Positions 45,941-58,445 are shown, counted from the stretch's first letter. The stretch is DNA of 64,000 nucleotides from Cymodocea nodosa (GCA_036874045.1 CM072344.1:12620501-12684500), one strand, 5' to 3'. Numbers and translations are program-made. Notes: generated by a model not told the origin, from the letters alone.

Positions 45941-47649
45941 TGTAGGATCGTATGGCTACACAAGAGGGGGTGAATTGTGTTTTTCAACTTTTTCAGATTA
46001 TAATTGAAACTTCAATACTTAAAAACAAGTAGAGACACTACTCTCATAAAATCATTTTTATTCAAGGTTTCAATTACAATATACAATTCAATTCTCTTCA
46101 AAAATTGTAGATGCAATTATATATCGATACCATGTATCATCTAAACAATTTCATAACTACAAACAGAGAAAACTAATTTGCGGAATTTAAAACATTTCTC
46201 CTTATTTGAGATCTTTCTTCTTCTTCTTCTTCTTTCTTCTTCAGTAATTCTTCAGTGACGAATATCTTGTCTTTTTATGCTTCACTGAATTTGCTTTTTT
46301 TTGATACTTCAAATCTTCAGTGATGTAAATCTTACCTTTTTATGCTTCACTGAACTTTCTTCCACCTGAGAGCTTTTCCCCGAAGAGGTGTTTTTGATCC
46401 CTGAAAAGATATTTCGTTTGACGTGAAGGGATAGTTTGATACTTTAAAAGATTTTTCGTTTTGTATGCAAGGATAGTTTGATCAACGAGAACTCTACACC
46501 TTTTATACTGTATCTTCATTTCATGCATATCCTCCACGTTTAATCGCTACTACTTTTCCACTTCTCCACGTCTTTTCTTTTTCCTTCATCGAAACACACA
46601 CGTTCTGACCCACTTTTACATTTTAAATTTTCTTTAATCATCAGTCTTGGATCTCTAAAAAATTTCCTACAAAATAAACTTTCTCGTCCAAAATTTTTCA
46701 TCAGTGTAATAAGTAGTTGTTACTTTAATGTTAACTAAACAAGTAACACAAGTATATATATAACTTAATGTTTCTAACTTAACGAGTTCCTCATGTGCCA
46801 TTTCACGTGATAAGTACTGTAGATAACTCAATGAACTAAGTCCGTGGTGTTACGCTAACTCAACGAACCATCTCCGTTGTGTTACAATAACTCAACGAAC
46901 CAGTAATATACAAATGTTTTTATAATAAGAATTTTACCACGTTCAAAAATAACAACTTAAGTTTATAACGCTAACCTAACACGTTGCCTTAGTACTCAAT
47001 ATAGCAACTCAACGCGTTTAGTTATGCTAACTTAACAAGTTAAACATGTGCACCTCACGTGATACAATATAACATTCACAACTTATAATTTCACCACGTG
47101 TATAACACTAACTTAATGAGTTCATCTCTTCTTTTACTCACTAACTTAACGAGTTCTCATGTGACATATTTTAACCTTTAAGCCTCTAACTTAACGAGTT
47201 CTCACGTGACCTCTATACAAATAACACTCTAACTTAACGAGTTGTCTAAACGTGCACTGTTCATGATATAGAAGATATAACTTTAAAACATATCATGTTT
47301 TTCAATAAAAACACACGTTAACTTAACGTTTAGTTAAATGAGAAATTAATGCAATGAAACGACTAGTTATTAACTTAGTATAATTTTAGATCCAATACAG
47401 ACAAGTATTTATGTCAGTAAGCTTTTTCTGTATTAATTGATGATTTTCATTTCTTTTCACAAGCAATAGTAATTGAGCAAATATGATTATTTTCATTCAG
47501 CACACATCAAAACAAAATACTCAACAATCTCCCCCTTTTTGATGATGACAAAACCATATTAAATCAATTATGAAATATGTTTAACTCAACAAAACACCTT
47601 CGTTGGGTTAACTTTTAATTCAACAAACAAGTTTGTTGACTTAAGTTCA
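45941..47649 (-). mobile_element. Copia 3' LTR plus polypurine tract (minus), body displaced
   Basis: LTR 45941-47526 (1586 bp) has its 3' end at TGTAGGATCG and starts at TCAACA; it abuts a polypurine tract (complement of AAAAAGGGGGAGAT, 47527-47541). The sequence to 47649 is 3' non-coding. The Sirevirus beginning at 47650 interrupts it. The LTR carries many TAACTTAACGAGTT modules, CACGTG at 47056 and 47095, and the 50-base block shared with Athila LTRs (46944-46993). Confidence 0.82.
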
Positions 47650-48860
47650 TGTAGGATCGTCTGTATCACAAGAGGGAGGGTGAATTGTGTCTTTAGTAAT
47701 TAAACTAGCAGATAAAACAAGAGCACAAAACACTCGTAAATGAAATTCTATTCTTTTATTTCAAGACAAAATTTACAATATCTTTTCACCTCAATTCCCT
47801 TGTTGATGGTTTTGATACAGTAATTTTTGATATATAATTCAAATAGGAAAACAAAGCTCTTTTTTAAAACTAATTTTGAATTGTATAAAACTTGATCTTT
47901 ATGCACACAGCTCTTTTCTTTCTCTTTGCTCAACTTCTGTATCTCTTCTTCTCCAGTTGTCGAATTTCCAGACTTCTTGCGTTTGCAACTCCTTTTCTAA
48001 AATTGCTTGGAATTTTGAACTTCTTCTGATGTTGGAGAACTTTTCAGAATATGAATATTCAAACTTAACTTTTCAGTTAGGGATCTGGATTGAATATTCA
48101 GACTTGGTTTTTGAGATTGGGATCCTTTATTGTAATGTAGCTCATACTCTCTATTTGTAGTCGAACTATGTTGTCTTTCACATTCAGCATGTTCATCCAC
48201 TTGATCCACAATCCATAATCCACGTACTAATTTTCTCTTTAATCCAAATTACTTTCTATTTAAATTTCCACTTTCTTCACTGACAATCTGAGTTTCCACG
48301 ATCTCCACTCGTAGATTCACTGAAATTTTATCTTCCTGGAGTCTTGTAGAATATCTTCTAAGTCTTCGATTTAGTAGAACATTTATCCTTTAACTCCTGT
48401 CAAAACTCGAACACTTATTCTTTAACTCTTTGAGTTCTTGCACCTGCAAAATACATGACTAAAAAAGGAAACTTATCTGTTCGTTAGTCTTTTTATAAAA
48501 CTCGAACAATTATCTATCCATGCGTATAAAAACTCGAATAGTTATCTAACTATTCGATTTTTCATTACCGAATGCACATGGAAAACACGTGACAACTTAA
48601 AACATTAAAACATACATGCGGATAACTTAACTATACGAGTTTTTAACATAAAGTATTCGACAAAAACGAAACGTTAACTATCCGAAAGTTTAACTATTGC
48701 AAATCTAGCTCTTCGGAAATCTTTAATTTATCCGACATAAAAATGAAACTTTCCGATATTCTGTTAACTATTATACTTAGAGAAATATACTTAGAGAATA
48801 TTATGTAGACTATTTAAATACGTTAATAAAGCATACATCATCAAAATTAAATACCTAACA
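47650..48860 (-). repeat. Sirevirus 3' LTR
   Basis: The 1211-bp LTR has edges TGTAGGATCG (47650) and ACCTAACA (48860), and matches 41573-42818 in opposite orientation. Confidence 0.92.
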
Positions 48861-49186
48861 ATCTCTCCCTTTTTGATGATGTCAAAACCTAATAAGTCAC
48901 ATAATTTATATCTCCCCCTTTTTGGCATTATAAAAAAGTAAACATACTATTTTCTCCCCCTTTAGGAAGTTAAGTTTTATAATTGTAAGGAAGGATATCT
49001 TACTAAGTATATATTAATCAAAACGATAGTGTCAACCATACATAGGATTTATGGATTAAGCAAAAACTGTTTAATATCATAAACTATGAAAAATAATCAC
49101 GTAACATTAAAATCAGTAAACATTTTACATAATGGTTTTGGTTACAAATTACAAAAAATAAATCATGTAATACATAATTTGTAAAA
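48861..49186 (-). other. Sirevirus 3' non-coding region with three polypurine tracts
   Basis: Minus-strand AAAGGGAGAGAT (at the LTR edge), AAAGGGGGAGATA (about 48912-48924) and AAAGGGGGAGAA (about 48953-48964) lie within 110 bases. The remainder is AT-rich without a gene. Confidence 0.8.
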
Positions 49187-50884
49187 TCATAAGCCTCTTT
49201 GTCTTCGAAAAATAGCAAACAGGGTATCTGAAATTTTCTTTGCAATATCTATACTAACTCTATTTATTTGATCAAGTAATGCCTGATCTAAATCATTTTG
49301 AGAAACTTGTGATGGTTGTTGTAAAAATTCAGTATGTGTGTCTGTATCTATACCTGTATGTATTTCTCTGTGTATACCTTGTTGTATATCTGTATGTTGC
49401 TGTGTTTCTGTAAATTCTGCAGATTGTTGTTGTGTTTGTCGAACTTGTTGTTGTTGTTGTCTGAGGATAGGTGTATCTACCGCTTGGTATTTTTGGAGTT
49501 CCTTTGCAGAGAAAGATCGTGACTTTAATCTTTTCTGTGGCCAAGGTGTAATATCTGTTTGACTTGCCACAATTCTCAAAATTGTATCACCATAAAATAA
49601 TTTACTCTGCAAATGTAAGATATGAGAAACAAAAATATCATATCAGTTCACCTGTATATGGTTGATTAATGCGTATGTAGCATAAAGACAACATCTACCA
49701 ACTTCTGCCCCATGACCAAACCTCTGAAACAATGTAGCATGCAATATTTTTGCAATAAAACGTGCTTGGCCATTTAAGTGATTTAGTAATGTCAATGGTT
49801 TGTTGGCAGTTGGATCTTTAGCTAAACTTGTAATGTCCCATCCCAATCGATAAACCTGTTTTCTTTCTGATAATTTAACTCCATTTTTCAGACCAAGTAC
49901 CTGATGAAGTAAATCTGGAGTTAAATATATGTAATTTTCTTGTATATTAGAAATAGGAATACCTTCTTCCACTGTTAAGTTCGAGTAAAAACAACTGAGA
50001 AGTTTGGGTATAGCAAGATGGCCTGGCTGTTGTGGAAGTAGAGTTAACAAGCCTTGAAATTCAAACAGTTCACGTATGTGTGCCATCCCTTAAAACTTAA
50101 CTGGTCTTGAATATAAAACTGTAAAAGTTTTATATGTCTGAAATTTGTCATAATAGGAATTATTTCTGAACCATAATAATGTATTTGCATCTAAACTCTG
50201 TTCAAGATTAGGTATTTTCCTGTCATGATGTTCTGATCTGGGACTTGTTTCAATATTATCAGCAACATCTATATTGTCAGATCTTTCAGAACTGGTGGAA
50301 TTTCTATCAAAACTAGTATAAATGTTTGGAATATTTGTTATTGTCGTATCAATAATCTGCTGAAGTTCTTCTGTTTGTTCTTCTAGAAACATTTCAGTAG
50401 CAACAGTCTTTGTAACAATCTGTATATCAGCAACCTGTATATCTATATGTGATCTATACAACTATCTCTGTATGAAAGAATGTTCTATATCTGTCTATGG
50501 AATAGGATAATCCTGTATTTCTGAAATTTGTATATGTGAGACATTGGTAGTATCATATTCTATTTGTAACTGTGTATGTTGTTGATTATATACATTTATC
50601 AACAAGTATACGATATATTGTAACATACATAACCATACATATAAAGTGTAGTATAAGCAACTGTACCAAAATTCAAAAGTCTCTGTTTGAGATACAGTAA
50701 GAGGAAGAATATCTATACATTCCTCTTCAGATGAAATATCTTCAAAATTCATAGACTCAGTGTCTATGTCATCAATAATATCATCAAATTTGATATCATC
50801 TATATATATATCATCAAAATTTCCTAAATTCTCATTTTCCGTAGGAAAAGAATGTGTGCTTGCAGCATTGTGTGAAAAACTATT
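49187..50884 (-). pseudogene. envelope-like / plant transposon-domain ORF, 3' part
   Basis: Read down from 50884: an acidic low-complexity stretch (FDDIYIDDIKFDDIIDDID), 50752-50495, 50461-50090, then 50086-49643 with a folded domain (LTLLPQQPGHLAIPKLLSCF, LTPDLLHQVLGLKNG, RFIAKILHATLFQRF), then 49612-49187 with a Gln/Thr-rich tail. The folded part resembles the putative plant transposon protein domain often annotated in plant retrotransposons after pol. Single stops, not large gaps, separate the pieces. Position just upstream of the polypurine tracts fits the third ORF of Sireviruses. Function is not established. Confidence 0.6.
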
Positions 50885-52681
50885 TGTTTAGAATGAAAAA
50901 GTGCATATTATTAACGGTTAAATGATGGTTAATTGCATAATATTTAGTTTATCATATGAGAATTAAGCCATTATGTTATAATTGCACTGCTATATGCTTT
51001 AATTGAAGAATCTGCTTAATTTTGGGGAATTAATGTTAATTTAGTACATTTATGAACTGTTGGTAAATTGCAGGTTGTGAAATTCTTAAGTATCCGAAAA
51101 TGCATCTGAGCATCGGATAGTTATACCTGTAACTCTCCGAAATGTTATTTTATGTTTAAACTACTGCTGACATGTGTCGAGATCTGGTAGATTTACTTAA
51201 GTTATAACTCGTTAAGTTAGCATAACTGTACGCATTGAGTTACATGAATATACACTAAGGTAACGCGTTAGGTTAGCGGCTTATTTCTTTATTGCATTTA
51301 TTTTATAGTTATTTTCCAAAATGCCACTGTAGCGGTTGCAGGAACAGATAGTTGGAAGGAAAAACCATGTTTGCACATATCACGCAGGAATTCAATCGCG
51401 CAAGGAGAAAGAAATCATCGTTGTTGATCTGAAGGAAGGAAATCCAACCGACCATTCAAGCAGAAGCAGTTATTACTAAAGAAATATAAAAGAAAAGAAG
51501 AAAAAAAGAAGAAGTGTGTGTGATCGATGGACGGCCAGTGTATACAGAGGAGGAGCACCGAGCTTTCTATAGACAGTATCAGTGATTCTCCGAAGTATCA
51601 CACTAACCATCGTTATCACCACCATAATCACCAATCACCGGAGGTCTATAAGGATACTTGCCTGATGTCGGGTCGATTCCGAGCCAAACACAGTGCTTGA
51701 CAACCACTGTGAGGAGTGATCGCGTCGCGGGAAGGGAAGACATTTTCACCAAGCGCCGATTCATATTTTAGGAGATCGTAAAGCTTTTAGCCTTGGCTTC
51801 GGGTTGATGCCTGTATGCTGAAGAGGAGATCATCTTGCAATTTTGGACTCGCGATTCTATAGGGTGAGGAGACAGAATTGTAAGTGGTTTAATTTTCAGT
51901 GGTGTAATTGCGTTGCAAGTAGTGTCGGAAGTATTTACTGTCAAGTGAGATTACTTTACATTTCACCTTTCGCCCATCACATCAAAACAAAAATACCAAA
52001 AACAATTTATCTTTGTTTGTATGTTGTATTTGAGTGTTGTATTGTTTGTGTTGTATCGTGATTAATGTTATCTGTATCAATTTTATGATTATTTTATGTT
52101 AGTTTTAATTTTACAGTTTACTGCAATTGGTTCGTACAAAAAACTTAAAGATTTTAATGGTGACTGTTTGAATCATTTGAATGTTAGTATTGCTTAATGA
52201 TAAATCCAATGTTAACTAGCATTAAAAGGCTTAATTGATGTTATTTACAATCTGTGGAATCGCCCAATGGTTGGCCGAATTCCTTTGTAAATAGCAGTTT
52301 TATAAAGAAGAGACACGCTTGTGGAGTTAACTTAAGTCCACGAGGATAGTCCGTTGAGTTAGTTATAACTCAATGAATTTAGTCCGTTGAGTTAACTGTA
52401 ACTCAACAGAGTACTTATTGAATATAAATTTGAATTGTTCACAATCAAAGATTTCTTAAATTCGTCAGCAATTCCCTGTGGGATCGACTTGTACTTGCAC
52501 ACTGATATAATAGACACTGTGCACTTGCAGTTAAAGTACAAATTGGAATTAATATCTAAATTTTATTAAAGGTTGTTTGTTTACTTCTAAAAGAAAGAAT
52601 AGGCATAAAGATAAATTAACTAGTAAAAACAGAAGTAACAAATCCAAGTTTTTCTAGTATAGTGCTGGGAAAACCCAAACA
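50885..52681 (+). repeat. Athila 3 5' LTR
   Basis: The 1797-bp LTR (TGTTTAGAATG...CCAAACA) has a U3 with TAACTCTCCGAAA and GTTAGCATAACTG modules, a TATA box at 51485, a GC-rich core (51620-51800) and U5 palindromes (52330-52410). Differences from the 3' LTR are scattered single bases. Confidence 0.95.
51485..51492 (+). promoter_or_regulatory. LTR TATA box
   Basis: TATAAAAG is followed by a purine-rich tract. The same element occurs in the 3' LTR (62281-62288) and in other Athila LTRs. It would place the transcript start near 51515, giving a U3 of roughly 630 bases. Confidence 0.65.
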
Positions 52682-52688
52682 AGTTTTA

Positions 52689-52706
52689 TGGCGCCGTTAC
52701 CGGGGA
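52689..52706 (+). other. Athila 3 primer-binding site (tRNA-Asp)
   Basis: TGGCGCCGTTACCGGGGA differs at one base from the complement of the tRNA-Asp 3' end and lies 7 bases after the LTR end. Confidence 0.93.
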
Positions 52707-52742
52707 ATTGAATTGAATTGAGTCGAAGTGAATTGAATTGAA

Positions 52743-53687
52743 TTGAATAGATATAAGCAATTGTTAGAGCTGTTTCATTTTAATAGTCAGAGTTGTGTGT
52801 TTTCTTCTGTAATTGAGAATATGGCATATGCTTATGCTCAAAGATTTCTGAAACCTTTAATTAGCATACGTGAATTCTGCAATTCTGAAGGACACGACAT
52901 TTCTGATTGTTTGAAATTGAGACATTTACTGATTGTTAGATCCCATGAACAACAAATGAATTATCCTAAATATAATAGAGCCGAGTATGAGAATCCTATA
53001 GTTTACCCAACTGATGGTCAGTATAGAATGTGTAATATGATGAGAGACACTGATGTTTGGGATAGCTATGACAGACTAGAGCATAGTATAGAGTAAAATC
53101 TAGACAAACTGGAATACTTTGTGTGTCAACAACAAGAAGTCAACCGGTTAAACTCTAAGGAGGCATATTCAGAACCTAAACAGGATATAATTTACGAATC
53201 TGAAAAAGCCATAAAGAAAATTGATCAAAAATTCAATGCAATGAAATTAGATGATCTGGAACCAAAATTAAAAGCATTAGACAAAAATGCAATGAAAATA
53301 CAAGTTTTGCAACAGGACAATGAAAATTATAATGTTATAAACCAGCACAACTTGCAAAATATACAACAAACAGAAAACACTAATGTAAGAGAATTTAAAG
53401 AATGCACTTTAAAACTAAAAACAATTGAAGATCATAATCACGAAAATGATATACAAAAACATCATGAAAGTAATGAAAATCTAGAAGATGTATGTGTAAC
53501 ATTAAGATCTGGAACTGATATACCACCAAGAACTCAAAATGAAAATGATATGAAGGTGGACAAGAGTAAAAATCAAAATGATAATGAAAATGTAATAGCT
53601 GAAAATCTAGAAATCACTGAAGAATAATCTGAATCTGCAATTGAACCTAAAAATGATCAAACAAATCAACTGAAAGAAAAAGAGTCT
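52743..53687 (+). pseudogene. Athila 3 gag, short form
   Basis: The first open frame (52743-53096) begins about 40 bases after the primer site and reaches a zinc knuckle (CNSEGHDISDC; the first Cys pair is damaged, REFC for CEFC) within about 60 residues, so no capsid-sized domain precedes it. It continues past a TAA at 53094 (53121-53627) with a long charged helical region, then a TAA at 53625-53627. Both stops are explicable as CAA to TAA. Same organisation as Athila 1 gag (15548-14641). Confidence 0.8.
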
Positions 53688-54710
53688 TTGAAATCAAAAT
53701 CTTTAGCACCCTATCTTGAAAGATTACAACAAACAATTCCTGAAAAACAAGAAAAAATCAGAGAAATTTTTGAAAAAGTACAAGTTAGCATTCCTTTGTT
53801 AGATCTATTACAGAATATGCCACCTTGTGCTAAATTTCTGAAGGATTGGTGTATTAAGAAAAGAGAGCGAAAAGTTCTTAGAAAGGTCTTTTTAGCTGAG
53901 CAAAGTAGTTCCCTATTTCTGCCACAAATTCCTAAAAAGTTATCTGATCCTGGAATCCCTGTTATATCATGCACCATAGGAAATACCATTCTAGAAAGAA
54001 CCTTAATAGACTTAGGTGCAGGTATAAATGTTATGCCAAGTGATATATTTGCATCCATAGGATTAGAAGGCTTAACTCCTACTAGTACGGTTATTCAATT
54101 AGCTGATAGAAGTATAATATACCCTAGAGGAAAAATAAAGGATGTCTTAATTAAAATCAAGAATTTTATATATCCTATTGATATTGTAATTTTGGATTCC
54201 CAACAAATTAAGCATAAAAATAGTGATACATCTTTAATTTTGGGAAGGCAATTTTTAGCAACATCAGGGGCTGTTAAAAATTGTAAAACTGGAGTAATGA
54301 AGTTAACATATGGTAATGAGGATACTCAATTAAATATTTTCAAATCAGAAAGGTTTGAGGAGTTAGAAATGTCCTTACATACCATAGACTTTTTAGAGGA
54401 TGAAGGAGATATGTTAGATGATGTGATTCAAGAAGAATTAAATAAGCAAATCAATTCTGAAACTTTAGAAGAAAGTGAAAGCATAAATATAGAAGGAGAT
54501 CAGGAAGAAATTAATTTAAAAAATGATGATGTTCAATTAGGAGCTCTAGCTTCTGATGGGCAGCATTTAGAATTAAAACCTTTACCTCCTGAATTAACCT
54601 ATATATTTTTGGAAGATAAACGAACTTGTCCAATCACTATTGATTCAGATTTAAAAGAGGATCAAATAGCTAAATTAAAAGATGTAGTAAAAGTTATAAA
54701 GAAGCAATAG
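53688..54710 (+). pseudogene. Athila 3 aspartic protease and acidic linker
   Basis: The open frame holds a basic lead segment, then the retropepsin active site ERTLIDLGAGINVMPSDIFA (catalytic Asp in DLGA), VIQLADRSIIYPRGKIKDV and SLILGRQFLATSGAV, followed by an acidic linker rich in Glu/Asn and LASDGQHLELKPLPPELTY. A one-base insertion near 54690 shifts the frame just before RT. Confidence 0.88.
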
Positions 54711-56224
54711 GATAGACTATGACTGATATAAAAGGGTTAAGTTCAACTTTATGCTGTCACCATATATATTTAGAAGAGAATGCTAAACCTGTTAGAATTC
54801 CTGAGAGGAGATTAAATCCAAACCTTAAAGAATTAGTCAGGAAGGAAATAGTTAAATGGTTAGATAATGATATAATTTATCAGATTTTTGATAGCTCGTG
54901 GGTTAGTCCAATCCATGTAGTTCCTAAGAAATCAGTATTAGTAGTTATTAGGAATGAAAGTCAAGACTTGATACCTATTAGAATTCAATCAGGCTGGAGA
55001 GTATGTATAGACTATAGAAAACTGAATGCTGTGACTAGGAAAGATCATTTTCCCTTACCTTTTATAGATCAAATGCTGGAAAGATTAACAAGGCAAGAAT
55101 ATTTTTGTTTCCTAGACGGGTTTTCAGGGTATAATCAAATTCCAGTAGCATTAGAGGATCAAGAGAAAACAACTTTCACTTGTCCTAATGGAACTTATGC
55201 TTTTAAAAGAATGCCATTCGGATTATGCAATGCACCAGATACCTTTCAAAGGTGTGTGCAGGGCATATTTACTGGAATGACTGAAGAATTTTTAGAAATA
55301 TTTATGGATGATTTTACTGTATATGGCAACTCATATGAAGTGTGTTTAAGCAATTTAGACCAAATATTAAAACGTTGTGTGGAAAAAAATCTAGTTTTAA
55401 ATTGGGAAAAATGTCACTTCATGGTTAAACAAGGAATAGTCTTAGGACATGTTTCTAAAAAAGGGTTGGAAGTAGATAAAGCTAAAATAGAAGTAATTTC
55501 TAATCTACCAGAACCTAAATCAGTAAAAGATATTAGATCATTTCTAGGACATGCTGGTTTTTATAGAAGATTTATTAAAGACTTTAGCAAGATAGCTAGA
55601 CCTTTAACTAATCTATTAAAAGATGTTCCATTTAACTTTGATAAAAATTGCAAGGAAGTATTTTTCAGACTTAAGACTAGCTTAATTTCAACTCCTATAA
55701 TTCAAGCACCTAATTGGAATCATCCATTTGAATTAATGTGCGATGCTTCTAATTTTGCTGTAGGAGCAATGTTAGGACAGAAGATAGAAAAATCTCCTAG
55801 AGTAATTCATTATGCAAGCAAAACCTTAAATGATGCTCAAGTTAATTACACAACTACTGAAAAAGAATTATTAGCTGTTGTGTTTGCTTTAGAAAAGTTT
55901 AGATCATATCTGATTGGAGCTAAAGTAATAGTATACACGTATCATTCAGCTCTAAAACATCTAATAAAGAAAAAAGAAATTAAACCTAGATTGATCTGAT
56001 GGATATTATTATTGCAAGAATTTGATTTAGAAATTAAAGATAAAAAAGGTTGTGAGAATGTAGTAGCAGATCATTTATCAAGATTACAAATAGAAAAATC
56101 AAATATTGAAATTAAAGATAATTTTCTTGATGAACAATTAATGACCATCAACACAATGCCTTGGTATGAAGACATAGTTAATTACTTAGTTACTAGTTTA
56201 ACACCTAAGGATTGGAATAGATAG
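54711..56224 (+). pseudogene. Athila 3 reverse transcriptase and RNase H
   Basis: 54719-55999 is one open frame: CIDYRKLNAVTRKDHFPLPF, FCFLDGFSGYNQIPVAL (catalytic Asp), FGLCNAPDTFQRCVQGIFTG, FMDDF (catalytic pair), [29 protein letters not shown], then RNase H with LMCDASNFAVGAMLGQ and [21 protein letters not shown] at 55997-55999, from an Arg codon in the homologue, separates it from 56012-56224 ([20 protein letters not shown], the RNase H end). The domain is almost full length; lesions are point changes. Confidence 0.94.
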
Positions 56225-57166
56225 GATAAGAAATTGTTTTTCTCAAGAGTAAAATATTACTATTGGGAAGACCCTTACTTATTTAAGAAATGTCCTGATC
56301 TGGTTTTAAGGAGGTGTGTTCCAGAATCTGAATATTCGAGCATATTGTCTTTCTGTCATGACCAAGCTTGTGGAGGATATTTTGATTCAGGGAAAACTAC
56401 TGCAAAAATTCTGCAATGTAGGTTTTATTGGCTAACACTATTCAAAGATGCTCATAAATATTGCTTAAGTTGTTTAAGATGTCAACAAATAGGACGAATA
56501 TCAAAGAGGAATATGATGCCTCTTAATCCTATTGTTGAGGTTGAAATCTTTGATGTGTGGGGAATAGATTTTATGGGTCCATTTCCTATGTCTAATCAAT
56601 TTAATTACATATTGTTGGGGGTGGATTATGTATCTAAATGGATAGAAGCTATTTCTACAAAAACTAATGATAACAAAGTGGTAATACAATTTATAAGAAC
56701 AAATATATTTGCCAGATTTGGAATACCTAAAGCTATTATCAGTGATAGAGGAACTCATTTCTGTAATAGAAGTTTTGAAGCCTTAATGAAGAAATATGGA
56801 GTAAACCAAAAAATTGAATTAGAAGAATTTAGAAATGAAGCTTATTCGAAGACTGTAAGAGAAAAAGAGAAAATTAAATTCTAGCATGATAGAAAAATTA
56901 TTCCTAAAAGCTTTGAAATAGGACAAGAAGTATATCTTTATCTGGCTAGACTCCATAACCATCTAGGAAAATTAAGATCTAGATGGGCAGGACCTTACAT
57001 AGTTCGAAATGTTTATCCTTATGGAGCTATTGAAATTGAAAATCCTAAAAATCAGAATATATTTATAGTAAATGGACAAAGACTTAAACCTATTCTGAAA
57101 ACACCAAAAAGCTCCTTTGGAATTATAGAAGAAGTCAGAGTAGAGGACTACTCGAGCTTTACTTAA
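56225..57166 (+). pseudogene. Athila 3 integrase with internal deletion
   Basis: 56234-56884 encodes the zinc finger (CHDQAC...CLSCLRCQ) and half of the catalytic core: [11 protein letters not shown] (first Asp) and [16 protein letters not shown] (second Asp). Right after YGVNQKI it jumps to LEEFRNEAYSK, the C-terminal domain. Compared with Athila 1 (11596 to 11299) about 297 bases, 99 codons, are missing, with an ATTG microhomology at the join. The deletion removes the third catalytic position. A TAG at 56882 replaces Trp, then translation continues through RLHNHLGKLRSRWAGPYIV to the stop at 57164-57166. Confidence 0.9.
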
Positions 57167-57249
57167 TAAGAAATCAGTTTTTATATTTATATATATATGT
57201 TTATTTTAAATAATAATAAAAACATTAAAAATATATATATATATAAAAC

Positions 57250-57620
57250 ATAAAAATAGTTGCGGTTCAACCGACTGGATCCATCGGTATGACCAGAAAA
57301 TTAAATAAATATTTAGGTCTGATCGAAGCATAGTATCGGTTAAATCGGAAAAAAAAATTGTATATTAATTTTCAGAAAAAATATTGGTTTTACTGAAACA
57401 TAGTATCGGTTCAACCGAAAGAAAAATAAAAAAATAAAAAATATTTAGGTTTGACCGAAGCGTAGTATCGGTTAAACCGAAAAAAAAATTGTATATTAAT
57501 TTTCTAAAAAAATATTGGTTTTACCGAAACATAGTATCGGTTTAAGCGAAAGAAAAATAAAAAAATAAAAAATATTTTGGTCTGACCGAAGCATAGTATT
57601 GGTTAAACCTGTAAAAAAAT
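57250..57620 (+). repeat. ~130-bp tandem repeats with CGGTT/ACCGAA modules
   Basis: About two and a half imperfect copies of a ~130-base unit follow pol, each containing ACCGAAGCATAGTATCGGTT or a close variant and TTGTATATTAATTTTC. Equivalent modules follow pol in the other Athila copies. Confidence 0.75.
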
Positions 57621-57659
57621 AGAAAAACTATTCTCTGTAATATTTTTATTATTATAATT

Positions 57660-58445
57660 GCTTGTACGGGGAGTCCGTTGAGTTACGCTTAACTCAACGA
57701 GCTGACTCCGTTGAGTCTTGAGTTAGTCAACGAGCTTATTCCGTTGAGTTAACTGTAACTCAACGGAGTACTGTAGCTAAAATCTAAAATTAGAAAAACT
57801 CCAGAAGTAAGTAGATGAATTTTGGCATAGAGATTAAATTGTATTGTTCGTCTAATTGTGTAAAATTGTATGAAATTGTATGATGTACTTGTAATGTAAT
57901 TGATTCATATTAATGAATATAATTTTTCGGATGCAATTTTCATACGTATTTGGATGTGAAATGAATGGAATTTATTGAATATTATGTAATTTGTGGAACT
58001 TTATGAATATGTAACAGATTTACAATTTACTGAATGACAGGATAACTGCTTAAAAATTTCTGCATGTTATAAGGTAAAATGTAAATTCTACATAACATAA
58101 AATAACCTGCAAGTTAAATCTTTATATAATGTTCAGATTTAAATATATTTTAATCAAAATGAGGCATTAATGACATAGATTTAACTTTATTACAGTTAGC
58201 AGAATGACAAAGAAAAAAAAAACAGAATAGAAAACTTACGAGAGTGAAACTTAGAAGTTGCCAAGTGTTAACTCAACGAAGTAAGTTTGTTGAGTTAACC
58301 GTAACTCCACGAGGTTAGTAATATAATATAAGGTCACTCCGTTGAGTTATCTGTAACTCAACGAAGTTAGTCCATGGAGTTAGCAACAGTAACCGACTGT
58401 GTTCTATTGAGTAATCTGTAACTCAATGAGGTTAGTTCGTGGATT
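57660..58445 (+). repeat. GTTGAGTTA/TAACTCAAC palindrome clusters in the internal region
   Basis: Palindromes include a perfect one with 12-base arms (TCCGTTGAGTTA) and a 4-base centre at 57740-57767. Further imperfect copies lie at 57671-57720 and 58265-58440. The 57820-58200 interval between them is AT-rich. The same palindrome occurs in the U5 of Athila LTRs. Confidence 0.8.

Noticed and set aside
49187-50884. endogenous pararetrovirus (caulimovirus-like) origin for the unrecognised minus-strand ORFs
   Set aside because: The context is a Copia LTR, multiple polypurine tracts and a plant-transposon-like domain; no movement protein, coat or caulimovirid RT motif was seen.
51843-52061. sense ORF repeated in Athila LTRs (also 18879-18652 minus)
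   Set aside because: The open frame starts at TTG rather than ATG at 51843, and conservation is what the overall LTR similarity predicts.
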